Below are positions 13,010-20,418 of a DNA stretch of 21,028 bases, in pieces. The position numbers were made by a program, and so were the translations under genes. Origin of the DNA: B46-G9 sp964581175. GTDB taxonomy: Bacteria; Desulfobacterota; DSM-4660; Desulfatiglandales; Desulfatiglandaceae. Within the stretch, counting starts at the first letter, position 1. Each line of letters begins with the position of its first letter. The notes under the pieces are model-generated. The model saw nothing but the letters and a program-made list of their open reading frames with translations, did not search any database and had not been told where the DNA came from. The DNA is taken from NCBI GenBank assembly GCA_964581175.1, contig CAZONI010000063.1, positions 1 to 21,028 of the forward strand, read 5' to 3'.

Positions 13010-14296
13010 TCAGCCTGCGCTGCCCGGGCGGACCTTTCGAGGCGCCGCCAACCACATCAAGGCGGCTGAAACAGAGAAAAAAACAATGAAGAGGATGAAG
13101 GCCCACTGGTAGCTCTGGGTCCTGTCATAGATTGCACCCGCCATCCACGCCCCTATGGCCCCTGCCACCCCGATGCCCGCCTCCACCAGACCGTAAATGA
13201 GCCCGAAAATCCGACCCTTGAACAAATCGGCCGATACAGCCATGAACATGGGGGCGGTCACTCCCCAGCCCACGCCGAAAAGAACCAGGAAGCCGTATAC
13301 GAAACCTCTGTTGCCCGTCTTTTCAATGAGGAGCAGAAAAACTACACTCATACTTGCGCACAAGAGGCCGAAGGTGAAGGTGAGTTCTCTGCCCGCCCGG
13401 TCCGAAACCCATCCCCAGACAACCCGGAATACGGAAGAGATTACTCCCACAAAGGCCAGGACAAATGCCGCCTTCATCTTTTCAATTCCCTGGTCCACGA
13501 AGAATTCGATGGCGTGCACGAAAATGCCGTAGATGCTGATGGTGGAAAAGAAGGTGAACCCCATGAGCGCCCAAAATCGACCCGAACACAGGACAGTTCC
13601 GACACGCCATTCCCCCACCTTTTTTCCGGAGCGGTTTCGCGTCTCATCACCCCTTGGCTCAAGCCCAGCCGGTTTTTCCCCATCGATAAACTGACCTACA
13701 TCCGCCGGTTTGTGACGCAGGAAAATGCCGTTCAGGGGCAGGAGAATGATCATCGCGAGTCCTCCGAGGACGAGAAAAGCGGATCGCCAACCCCACTGTG
13801 AGATCAGTATCTGGGAGAGCGGCACCAGAGTGAAGGTCCCGAGTCCCATCCCGGAAACCGCGATGCCGCTGGCAAGGCCGCGTCGCCTCTCAAACCAGTG
13901 GGCCAGAATGGCTGAATAGGAGACAATGCCGACACATGTTATTCCGGACCCCATGATCACGCCGTACAGCAGATAGAACTGGGGCAAGGTCTTGATGAGC
14001 GAACACAGGCCCAATCCGAATGCAAAAACAATGATGCCGGGCACGACAACGCGCTGGGGACCGAAGCGATCTATGAGGCCGCCCACGATCGGAGCCAGAA
14101 AGGTGTACGTGATGAGGGCCAGGGATTGGGCGCCCGCAACGCTGCCGCGGCTCCAGGGGAATTCTTCCAGAAAAGCGACGTAGAAGACGGAAAAGCTTGT
14201 GCGGATTCCCAGCCAGAAAGCCATGGAAACCAGGGCCACCCCCACAATAATCCATCCGTAGTAAATTCCCTGCGAATTATTCCCGCTGCTTTCCAT
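13010..14296 (-). CDS. major facilitator superfamily carrier, OFA/MCT-like
   Basis: The 428-residue protein has 12 predicted membrane helices in two halves with a charged central loop (about 205-245). The MFS signature between helices 2 and 3 is present (GGLIDRFGPQRVV), and a weaker copy follows helix 8 (GWVSDRAGRE). The opening YYGWIIVGVALVSMAFWLGIRTSFSVFY is typical of the oxalate/formate antiporter and monocarboxylate group, so a small carboxylate is the likely substrate. ATG 14296 is preferred: GGGAG lies upstream and the family N-terminus starts there. The open frame up to 14425 adds a non-conserved extension. The gene is monocistronic and divergent from the receiver protein gene. Confidence 0.85.
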   Translation of the reverse strand: MESSGNNSQGIYYGWIIVGVALVSMAFWLGIRTSFSVFYVAFLEEFPWSRGSVAGAQSLALITYTFLAPIVGGLIDRFGPQRVVVPGIIVFAFGLGLCSLIKTLPQFYLLYGVIMGSGITCVGIVSYSAILAHWFERRRGLASGIAVSGMGLGTFTLVPLSQILISQWGWRSAFLVLGGLAMIILLPLNGIFLRHKPADVGQFIDGEKPAGLEPRGDETRNRSGKKVGEWRVGTVLCSGRFWALMGFTFFSTISIYGIFVHAIEFFVDQGIEKMKAAFVLAFVGVISSVFRVVWGWVSDRAGRELTFTFGLLCASMSVVFLLLIEKTGNRGFVYGFLVLFGVGWGVTAPMFMAVSADLFKGRIFGLIYGLVEAGIGVAGAIGAWMAGAIYDRTQSYQWAFILFIVFFSVSAALMWLAAPRKVRPGSAG

Positions 14297-14784
14297 GCCC
14301 TCTCCCAGCACTCTTTGTTCCTCGGAAAACCTCAAGGTCTCTCCTCCCGCCATGGCGGATAGTTGCTGCGCTGCTCCGATTCCAGCAGAATCCAGAAAAG
14401 GCTGCATCACCTGGGAGGAGATCAAAGGGTGGGCTCGATAGGAGTGATAAGAGGCTGTAACAAGCCGCTGTTTCCGGGCAGCAGTCTAGCGGAAACGATC
14501 CTGCGGAGCAAGCAAAATCCGGCCGCACGAGGTTGGACCTGAAGCGAGGATGGGGATGCTGACAAAGGGTAAGCCGGCGCTCGATGGAGAACCGCTGATC
14601 AGGCCGAAAAAGCCTCCCTCAACTTCATGGAGGATCGAGGAGAGAAGACAGATGGGGAAGATCCAGGTAAAGCGCCCTGGTCTTTTGACAATGTTTCTAT
14701 CTGTACTTATCTTAAAGCCAGTTACACAAGACAGTATGTTGAATCAACGCTTTGGATGAATGAGTCGATCCGGGAGGAGGGAAT
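14297..14784. other. divergent intergenic region, MFS carrier / receiver protein
   Basis: No supported gene was found. A plus-strand frame beginning at 14550 (69 codons) has no recognisable domain. The part nearest the receiver gene contains a good sigma-70-like promoter (14685-14713). No clear promoter could be assigned to the MFS gene. Confidence 0.4.
14685..14713 (+). promoter_or_regulatory. sigma-70-like promoter of the receiver-domain gene
   Basis: A consensus TTGACA (14685-14690), a 17-bp spacer and TATCTT (14708-14713) lie about 70 bp before the start of the receiver-domain gene. Confidence 0.55.
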
Positions 14785-15288
14785 ATGAATGCGAAGAAAT
14801 TGATTAGAGGGAGGAAGATCCTCATCGTAGATGATGAAGAAGACGTCCTCGGCACGCTCGTTGAACTTCTGGATATGTGCAGGATTGACACTGCCCAGTC
14901 TTTTGAAGAAGGCAAGAAATTGCTGGAAAGGGAGGACTACGACGTGGCGATCCTGGATATTATGGGAGTGAAGGGCTTTGATCTCCTGGAGATTGCGAAG
15001 AAGCATGACATACCTGCCCTCATGCTGACAGGGCACGCTTTATCTGAAGAAAATCTGAAGAAATCCGCCGAGGAAGGGGCATCCTATTACGCGCCCAAGG
15101 AGAAAATGGATCAGATTGCGCTCTTTGTAGCCGACGTTGTCGAGGCGAGAGAGAAAAACAAGAACGCATGGGTCAGATGGCTTGAAAGACTTGGGAGCTT
15201 TTATGACACAAGGTTCACGGGACCCAACTGGAGAGAGAAACAAAAGGAATTCTGGGACGAAAAATTGAAGCAGATGGGGGGCGTATAG
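14785..15288 (+). CDS. single-domain response regulator with aromatic/basic C-terminal tail
   Basis: This 167-residue protein has a receiver domain with the full active site: D16/D17 (VDDEED), phospho-acceptor D58 (AILDIMG), T82 (MLTG) and K105 (APKEK). There is no DNA-binding output domain. Instead a tail of about 40 residues (WVRWLERLGSFYDTRFTGPNW...) rich in Trp, Arg and Lys follows, which probably binds a partner. It should relay phosphate or act by protein contact. No histidine kinase is nearby, so it is an orphan. The start is set by GGGAGGAGGG, and a promoter lies upstream. Confidence 0.9.
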   Translation: MNAKKLIRGRKILIVDDEEDVLGTLVELLDMCRIDTAQSFEEGKKLLEREDYDVAILDIMGVKGFDLLEIAKKHDIPALMLTGHALSEENLKKSAEEGASYYAPKEKMDQIALFVADVVEAREKNKNAWVRWLERLGSFYDTRFTGPNWREKQKEFWDEKLKQMGGV

Positions 15289-15496
15289 ACTTCCCGAATC
15301 CTCCCCTCTGCGAGCATGTTCTGGTCAGGCAGCGCGGCTCGGTATCAGCGCCGGTGTAGGTAAAGCCCTTGACGCCATACTTTTCATACGCGGCTTCTAA
15401 TGTCCTGCTTTACTGCGTATTTACCTGCAGCAAACCGGGGGCGGCAATGAGGCGACTCTTTTTGTCCAGGTGACCCGGGCCGTGGCACAGGCGCCT

Positions 15497-16351
15497 TCAG
15501 ATGCGGGAATGATTTTTTACCCAGGCATCCAGATCGGCGAGAGGTCTTGTCCGCAGTTCTTCTTTTTCATTATAGCTTTCGTGATAGAAGCCGTCATAAA
15601 CACACAGGCGCTTGTCTTCAACGTTCAGCCGGTCAAAGAATTCCCTTGATCGTGCTGCATCGGTCAGGTGATCGTCGCCGGCAAGCTGCATCAATATCGG
15701 GACCGCCACCTTTGAGGCGGATCTGTTCACTTCTTCCATGGTCCGGACTATTTCCGTAAACCACCTGGCGCTCACCCGGTCATGCACCAGAGGATCATCG
15801 ACATACGCGCGCACAACCCCTTCATCGTGGCTCAGCTTGGTGACGTCGAGGCCGTTCGAAAGAGTGAGTCCCGGCAGCACAGATGACATGGCTTTTCCAA
15901 GCAACCTTTTTACAGGGGGCACCTTCACGGTAATCCCCAGGCTTGGCGACGATATGATCAGCCCGTCGACAATTTGAGGATAGTGCATTGCGAAATCCAG
16001 GGCGATGAGCCCTCCCATACTGTGGCCGAGGAGGAAACATTTGCGGCCTTCCGGCATTCCCTCCTTCACAATCTTGAGGATTAATAAGAGGTCATGTCGA
16101 TACTCATCGAACGCCGATACGTGCCCCCTCCTGCCCCCGCTTTTCCCGTGACCCCGGAGGTCGACAGCCCAGATGGACGTTCCGCCCGGCTGTAGCTTAT
16201 CGACAACATTGCCGTATCTCCCGGAATGTTCCCCGATACCATGGGCAATCACGAGCCGCGCGCGTTCTTCCTCTGCCTGGTACTGTCTGTAGAATATCTT
16301 CAGGCCGTCAGTACTTTCAAATGTGCCGGTATTTTCGTGTGGATCTGTCAT
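15497..16351 (-). CDS. alpha/beta hydrolase, monoacylglycerol lipase/lysophospholipase type
   Basis: The 284-residue serine hydrolase fits the Hydrolase_4 group. The oxyanion-region motif is IAHGIGEHSGRY (about 35-46), followed by VDLRGHGKSGGRRGHV (about 63-78). The nucleophile elbow GHSMGG (Ser near 111), an acid in AGDDHLTD (near 228) and His in YDGFYHE (near 258) complete the triad. The group cleaves monoacylglycerols or lysophospholipids, and the actual ester is unknown. There is no signal peptide, so it is probably cytoplasmic. The ATG follows AGGGGA. It is divergent from the sigma-54 activator at 16704 and has a -24/-12-like promoter upstream. Confidence 0.9.
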   Translation of the reverse strand: MTDPHENTGTFESTDGLKIFYRQYQAEEERARLVIAHGIGEHSGRYGNVVDKLQPGGTSIWAVDLRGHGKSGGRRGHVSAFDEYRHDLLLILKIVKEGMPEGRKCFLLGHSMGGLIALDFAMHYPQIVDGLIISSPSLGITVKVPPVKRLLGKAMSSVLPGLTLSNGLDVTKLSHDEGVVRAYVDDPLVHDRVSARWFTEIVRTMEEVNRSASKVAVPILMQLAGDDHLTDAARSREFFDRLNVEDKRLCVYDGFYHESYNEKEELRTRPLADLDAWVKNHSRI

Positions 16352-16703
16352 CGTTCCCCTCGGTACAATTTTTCTGCCGTCGTTTCATGCTTCGTGAACC
16401 GGGATTTCTCGATCCGACATCTCGAACAGTAGCACATCGCAGATTTAATGCCAAACCGAATCAGAGAGCCCTTATCCACCAGCAAGGCACTATATTTCCC
16501 ACCAAGACGGGATTTCGCAAGGCTCAAGCGGTGTTGCCTTCGCCCGCTGCTTTTTTCCTTGAGACATAAGGCCGTATCCCATATAATTCTACTCGGGCAA
16601 AAAAGGAGTCCAGATCACCGATTTCAGGTCACCAGGCATTGGAGGTGCGCGATGGCGGCACGGGAACTCAGGCCACTGAGCGAGGGAGAGAGAGGGCTGG
16701 ATT
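16352..16703. other. divergent regulatory region, hydrolase / sigma-54 activator
   Basis: There is no gene in these 352 bp. The region holds a sigma-54-like promoter pointing at the hydrolase (16439-16453) and two direct repeats, GATCACC (16613-16619) and GGTCACC (16627-16633), about 160-195 bp upstream of it. That is a normal distance for activator binding sites. Confidence 0.45.
16439..16453 (-). promoter_or_regulatory. sigma-54 (-24/-12) promoter candidate for the hydrolase gene
   Basis: The minus strand reads TGGCAT-TAAAT-CTGC, against the consensus TGGCAC-N5-TTGC. The invariant GG and GC are at the required 12-base spacing, with one mismatch in each box. Transcription would start about 75 bp before the hydrolase ATG. 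The divergently encoded activator is the obvious partner. Confidence 0.5.
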
Positions 16704-18263
16704 GTGGATTTCCCAATGGATAGCAAGCAATCATTCGAAGAATTTGAACGAACCGTGAAGGCGTTGGTGTACGATAAACCAAGGCTGCATGGCTTTGTGG
16801 AAATTTTTAATACCGTCTTAGGCTCGGTTCGTGAACCCCTGGTGGTGCTTGATTCTGATTTCAAGGTTCTAAAGGCCAATCATTCCTTTTACCAGACCTT
16901 CAAGGTTACGCCGGAGGGAACAGAGGGAATGGTAATATATGATCTTGGCAACCGCCAATGGAACATCCCAAAGCTCAGAGAACTCCTTGAAGATATCCTT
17001 CCTCAGAATACCACATTTAATGACTTTGAGGTGGAACATGACTTTGAGACCATAGGCCGAAAGATAATGCATCTGAACGCCAGACGGATTTACAGGGAGT
17101 CGAAGCAAACCCAGATGATCCTCCTGGCCATCGAGGATGTGACCGAGCGTGAATATTATAAAAGACATCTTGAGGAACTTGTTGAAAAGCGAACGGCCGA
17201 AATCAGAGCAGCAAGGGAGGAAGCGGAAAAAGGCAAACAAATCGCTGAAGCCGCACTGTTAGAAATAAAGAAGTTAAAAGATCAACTTGAAGCTGAGAGA
17301 GCGTATCTACAGGAAGAAATCAAGCTGGAATACAACCATGAGAACATTATTGGTCAGAGTGATGGGATCAATTACGTGCTCTACAAGGTTGAACAAATTG
17401 CCCGCAGCAATACAATCGTCCTGGTTCTTGGCGAGACCGGAACCGGCAAGGAGCTCATCGCCCGGTCCATTCACGGCTTGAGCTTGCGCAAGAAACGAGC
17501 CCTGGTGAAAGTGGACTGCGCTACACTGCCTTCAAACCTTATTGAAAGCGAACTGTTCGGTCATGAAAAAGGTGCTTTCACCGGCGCCCATTCCAGACGC
17601 TTGGGGCGATTTGAGGTCGCCGACGGCACCACCCTTTTTCTGGATGAGATTGGTGAGTTGCCGCTGGAATTGCAGCCCAAGCTCCTCAGGGTGATCGAGG
17701 ACGGAGAGTTTGAAAGGTTGGGCAGTTCCCGTACGGTCAAGGTCGACGTGCGGATTATTGCGGCCACAAATCGCAATCTGGAAGAGGAAGTCCGCAGGGG
17801 CGGGTTCCGTCAAGATCTCTGGTACCGTTTGAATATTTTCCCGATCACCATGCCGCCGCTCCGGGATCGGTTGGATGACATTCCGCTTCTTGTGGACTTT
17901 TACGTCAAAAAGATCTCCAAGCGAATGGGCAAGTCCATTGAGATCATTCCGACGAGAGTCATGAATGCCTTGCAGAATTATCACTGGCCCGGCAATGTCC
18001 GGGAACTGGAAAACGTCCTCGAACGTGCGGTGATTAACTCCTCGGGTCCCAAGCTGCACCTGGTGGATGAACTGAGGATCCAGCAAAAGGATTTATCGAC
18101 TCCGCAAAAAACGCTCGAAGCGGTTGAGCGCGAACATATTGTGCGAATCCTCGATCAAGCACAATGGAAAATCAGCGGAAAAAACGGGGCAGCCGAGATC
18201 CTTGGGCTCAACCGCAGCACGTTGCGGGCCCGAATGCGAAAACTTGGTATCCTCAAGCCATAA
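16704..18263 (+). CDS. sigma-54-dependent transcriptional activator with PAS and coiled coil
   Basis: The 519-residue enhancer-binding protein has a PAS domain (about 36-150; EPLVVLDSDFKVLKANHSFYQTF) of the kind also found in CheB/CheR-type sensory fusions. A long coiled coil (about 150-205) leads to the AAA+ domain (about 212-440) with Walker A GETGTGKE (243-250), an intact GAFTGA loop (290-295) and Walker B LFLDEIGE. A Fis-type helix-turn-helix follows (about 480-515, NGAAEILGLNRSTLRARMRKLG). The ligand of the PAS domain is unknown. The GTG start is placed seven bases after AGAGGG; an ATG four codons on is too far from that site. By position it should activate the divergent hydrolase gene. 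Confidence 0.92.
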   Translation: MDFPMDSKQSFEEFERTVKALVYDKPRLHGFVEIFNTVLGSVREPLVVLDSDFKVLKANHSFYQTFKVTPEGTEGMVIYDLGNRQWNIPKLRELLEDILPQNTTFNDFEVEHDFETIGRKIMHLNARRIYRESKQTQMILLAIEDVTEREYYKRHLEELVEKRTAEIRAAREEAEKGKQIAEAALLEIKKLKDQLEAERAYLQEEIKLEYNHENIIGQSDGINYVLYKVEQIARSNTIVLVLGETGTGKELIARSIHGLSLRKKRALVKVDCATLPSNLIESELFGHEKGAFTGAHSRRLGRFEVADGTTLFLDEIGELPLELQPKLLRVIEDGEFERLGSSRTVKVDVRIIAATNRNLEEEVRRGGFRQDLWYRLNIFPITMPPLRDRLDDIPLLVDFYVKKISKRMGKSIEIIPTRVMNALQNYHWPGNVRELENVLERAVINSSGPKLHLVDELRIQQKDLSTPQKTLEAVEREHIVRILDQAQWKISGKNGAAEILGLNRSTLRARMRKLGILKP

Positions 18264-18307
18264 AGCGTGTGAATTCTGCTTTTCATCTGATTCATTCTTC
18301 AAACACC

Positions 18308-18460
18308 CTAAAATATCGTATGCGGCCTGATTCGACTATTGGGTTGCCGGATTGTCTTCTCCTCTTCCGCAAGCATAAGAAATAGTCCGTCTAATGCCTT
18401 GTCATTCAAATACTTGTCCAGATCAAAGCGCGTGTCCCCACAAAGGGTACAGATTCATTA
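18308..18460 (-). pseudogene. DUF4197 protein relic (C-terminal part, frameshifted)
   Basis: On the minus strand NESVPFVGTR is followed, after a one-frame shift near 18428, by FDLDKYLNDKALDGLFLMLA and EEEKTIRQ. Together these match the C-terminal block of DUF4197, small secreted proteins of unknown function (typically VPFVG...DLDxYVTDKALDGLFLMxAEEExKIR). A second frame disruption after IRQ removes the usual TDLLKxVFG ending and a stop follows at 18310-18308. Coding-like sequence may extend up to about 18590, but its family match is not clear. Confidence 0.6.
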
Positions 18461-18759
18461 AATTTTCTTACTATTCTCTCCAATGTTTCCCTCAATAGCT
18501 TCCACTCAAGAATCCAAGAGCCTTTCTCATCATATATTGTACGAAAAAGAATCCGTAGGATCAACGTCAGAATGGGATGGGGTCAGAGCCCTTGACATTT
18601 GACAATTTAGCTCGCGGCCCCTTCAAAAGGGCGACTGTTTACGGTAGCCCTCGTTTTTCGAGACCCCCCCAAATTCATAGTCTTTCATCTCAATTAGATT
18701 CACAGGAACTCACTCACACTCGACCGGCGTGATCAAAAAAGGTGGCCATATATGATCAA

Positions 18760-18775
18760 TGGTCACATGTGACCA
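18760..18775. repeat. perfect 16-bp palindrome
   Basis: TGGTCACATGTGACCA is its own reverse complement. It is preceded by GGTGGCCATATATGATCA with the related word GATCA. The context resembles sequence near ends of IS21-like elements, recalled from memory and not demonstrated. It could equally be a regulator site. Confidence 0.35.
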
Positions 18776-18861
18776 CATATTAATTTCCATTCGTGCCTCC
18801 CTCGGGGGTTTCTCAGGGCGAATATTCGTTTGGAATCAATAAGATAGAAGAATATTTATTG

Positions 18862-18929
18862 GCTGGCTATGTGTGGCACGAAGCTTGGATAGCTATTAAT
18901 ACAACACAACATCTGATTTTCTAGCCAGC
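18862..18929 (+). promoter_or_regulatory. sigma-54-like promoter inside an inverted repeat, upstream of the ABM-hflKC operon
   Basis: TGGCACG (18874-18880) is a perfect -24 box. At the right spacing it is followed by TTGG (18885-18888), which differs from the -12 TTGC at one important base. GCTGGCTA (18862-18869) and TAGCCAGC (18922-18929) form an exact inverted repeat around it. The ABM gene starts about 85 bp further on. Confidence 0.3.
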
Positions 18930-19012
18930 GGACAGGACGGAGAGATTTCTGAGTTTGGGCATTTGGTGTGACCTGAACCGTTGATGGAACTTTCACGGCG
19001 AGGAGGACTCTC

Positions 19013-19357
19013 GTGATTATCGTAAGGATTTCAATGAAGGCATGCATGGAGAAAAGGACGGAGATGATGCAAACGCTTCTCTCCATGATTGAGGCGGTGA
19101 GAAAGGAGAAAGGTTGTCTGCACCATGACGTTTTTTGCGATATCGATGGCCAAGCAGTCTTCAATCTCATCGAGGAGTGGGAAACCCGTGAAGACTTGGA
19201 CCTTCATATACAATCTGAAAGATTCAGTGTTTTGCTTGGGACAAGGAGCCTTTTAACGAAACCAGCGGAAATCAGCATTCATACGGTCTCCCATTCGGAA
19301 GGGATGGAGGTCGTCAATGCTCTCAGGAACAGGGAACCCTCTAAAAAGCACTTCTAA
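19013..19357 (+). CDS. small ABM-domain (YgiN-like) putative monooxygenase
   Basis: The 114-residue protein matches the antibiotic biosynthesis monooxygenase dimeric alpha-beta fold. It has a starting strand MIIVRISMKA, a helix (QTLLSMIEAVRKEKGCLHHDVF), then the family's EEWETREDLDLHIQSERF segment (about 54-72). Such proteins act on quinones or aromatic compounds, or bind heme, without a fixed cofactor; the substrate is unknown. The GTG start follows GAGGAGG. It lies 17 bp before hflK and is probably cotranscribed with it, an unusual pairing. Confidence 0.8.
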   Translation: MIIVRISMKACMEKRTEMMQTLLSMIEAVRKEKGCLHHDVFCDIDGQAVFNLIEEWETREDLDLHIQSERFSVLLGTRSLLTKPAEISIHTVSHSEGMEVVNALRNREPSKKHF

Positions 19358-19374
19358 TAAAAAGGAGAACATTT

Positions 19375-20418
19375 ATGTCGTGGGATAATAATCCAGGAGG
19401 GCAGCAAGACGGTCCTCCGGATCTTTCCGAAATGATCAAGAAGGTGGGAGATTCACTGAGCCTGGGGAAGGGAACAAAGCCCCTTTGGTTTATAGTGATC
19501 GTAATTGTTCTCGGGATCATTGTGGCTTATACAGCCTTTTACACCATTGCCCCCGGTCACAAGGGGATCATTCTGCGATTTGGCAGGTATTCCGGCATGG
19601 TCCTGCCGGGGCTTCACTTCAAGATCCCTTTTGGGGTGGACACGGTTTTCAAGGTACATACGGAACAAGTGGACACGGAGACCTTTGGTTTTAAAAGCGT
19701 CCGCCCCGGTATTCGGACCCAGTATGAAAAGGGCGCCGCGACGGAGCGGGAATCTCTCATGCTCACCGGGGACCTGAACGTCATCGATGTGGAGTGGATC
19801 GTCCAGTTCCGGAGGGAAGACCCCCGAAAATACCTTTTTAACGTACAAGACCCTGTTATGGCAATCCGGGATATAAGCGAATCGGTAAATCGGCGCATCG
19901 TGGGGAACAGGAGCTTTGACTATGTACTCCAAAACCGTGAAGAGGTGAACAGGATGGCTCAGGAAGAGCTTCAGAAGATTCTCGATGAGTATGAAAACGG
20001 AATTCGCGTCGTCAACGTGAGACTCCAGAACGTGGTGCCACCCGATCCTGTAAAAGGCGCCTTCAACGAGGTAAACGAGGCCCAGCAGGAAAAGGAGAGA
20101 CTCATTAACGAGGCCCAGGAGACGTATAACAGACAGATTCCACAGGCCAAGGGAGAAGCGGAAAGAGCAATCAACGGGGCCAGGGGATTCGCGCTCGAGC
20201 GGGTGAACCACGCCAAGGGTGACGTGGCCAGGTTCTCGGCCGTTCTTAAAGAATACCGAAACGCCAAAGAAGTCACCAAACAGCGTCTCTATCTGGAGGC
20301 CTATCAGACGATCCTGCCCAACGCGAAGCAGATCTACATTATCGACAGTGCGCAAAAAGGTTTACTGCCGCTTCTCCAACTCAATCAGCAGGTCACGAAA
20401 GGAGGGGAGGCTAAATGA
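19375..20418 (+). CDS. hflK: HflK, SPFH-family membrane protease modulator
   Basis: HflK and HflC form a large membrane-anchored periplasmic complex that encloses and restrains the FtsH protease. The 347-residue product has a Gly/Pro-rich cytoplasmic N-terminus (MSWDNNPGGQQDGPPDL), one membrane helix (about 37-58), an SPFH/band-7 domain (about 58-235, from APGHKGIILRFGRYSGMVLPGLH) and a long helix rich in Glu, Ala and Gln (about 235-300). The length is somewhat shorter than E. coli HflK (419). The ATG follows AAAGGAG. The stop overlaps the hflC start as ATGA, so the pair is translationally coupled. Confidence 0.95.
   Translation: MSWDNNPGGQQDGPPDLSEMIKKVGDSLSLGKGTKPLWFIVIVIVLGIIVAYTAFYTIAPGHKGIILRFGRYSGMVLPGLHFKIPFGVDTVFKVHTEQVDTETFGFKSVRPGIRTQYEKGAATERESLMLTGDLNVIDVEWIVQFRREDPRKYLFNVQDPVMAIRDISESVNRRIVGNRSFDYVLQNREEVNRMAQEELQKILDEYENGIRVVNVRLQNVVPPDPVKGAFNEVNEAQQEKERLINEAQETYNRQIPQAKGEAERAINGARGFALERVNHAKGDVARFSAVLKEYRNAKEVTKQRLYLEAYQTILPNAKQIYIIDSAQKGLLPLLQLNQQVTKGGEAK

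Larger units (their letters stand above)
18264..19012. other. long intergenic stretch with gene relic and repeats
   Basis: No intact gene was found in these 749 bp. Contents: a DUF4197 relic (18308-18460, -), a repeat-like word GGTCAGAGCCCTTGACA with a following TTTGACAA (about 18581-18605), small hairpins around 18620-18665, a perfect 16-bp palindrome (18760-18775), and a sigma-54-like site within an inverted repeat before the ABM gene (18862-18929). It reads as decayed mobile or recombined DNA. Confidence 0.5.

Noticed and set aside
15482..15499. Near-repeat of the vapC 3' end (GTGGCACAGG-N-G-N-CTTCA, also at 12199-12216)
   Set aside because: Two mismatches in about 17 bases and no other vapC similarity around it; probably chance, or at most a tiny relic.
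16527..16557. AGCGG...CCGCT stem followed by a T-run before the second sigma-54 activator
   Set aside because: Only five pairs with a 12-base loop, and no plus-strand gene upstream for it to terminate.
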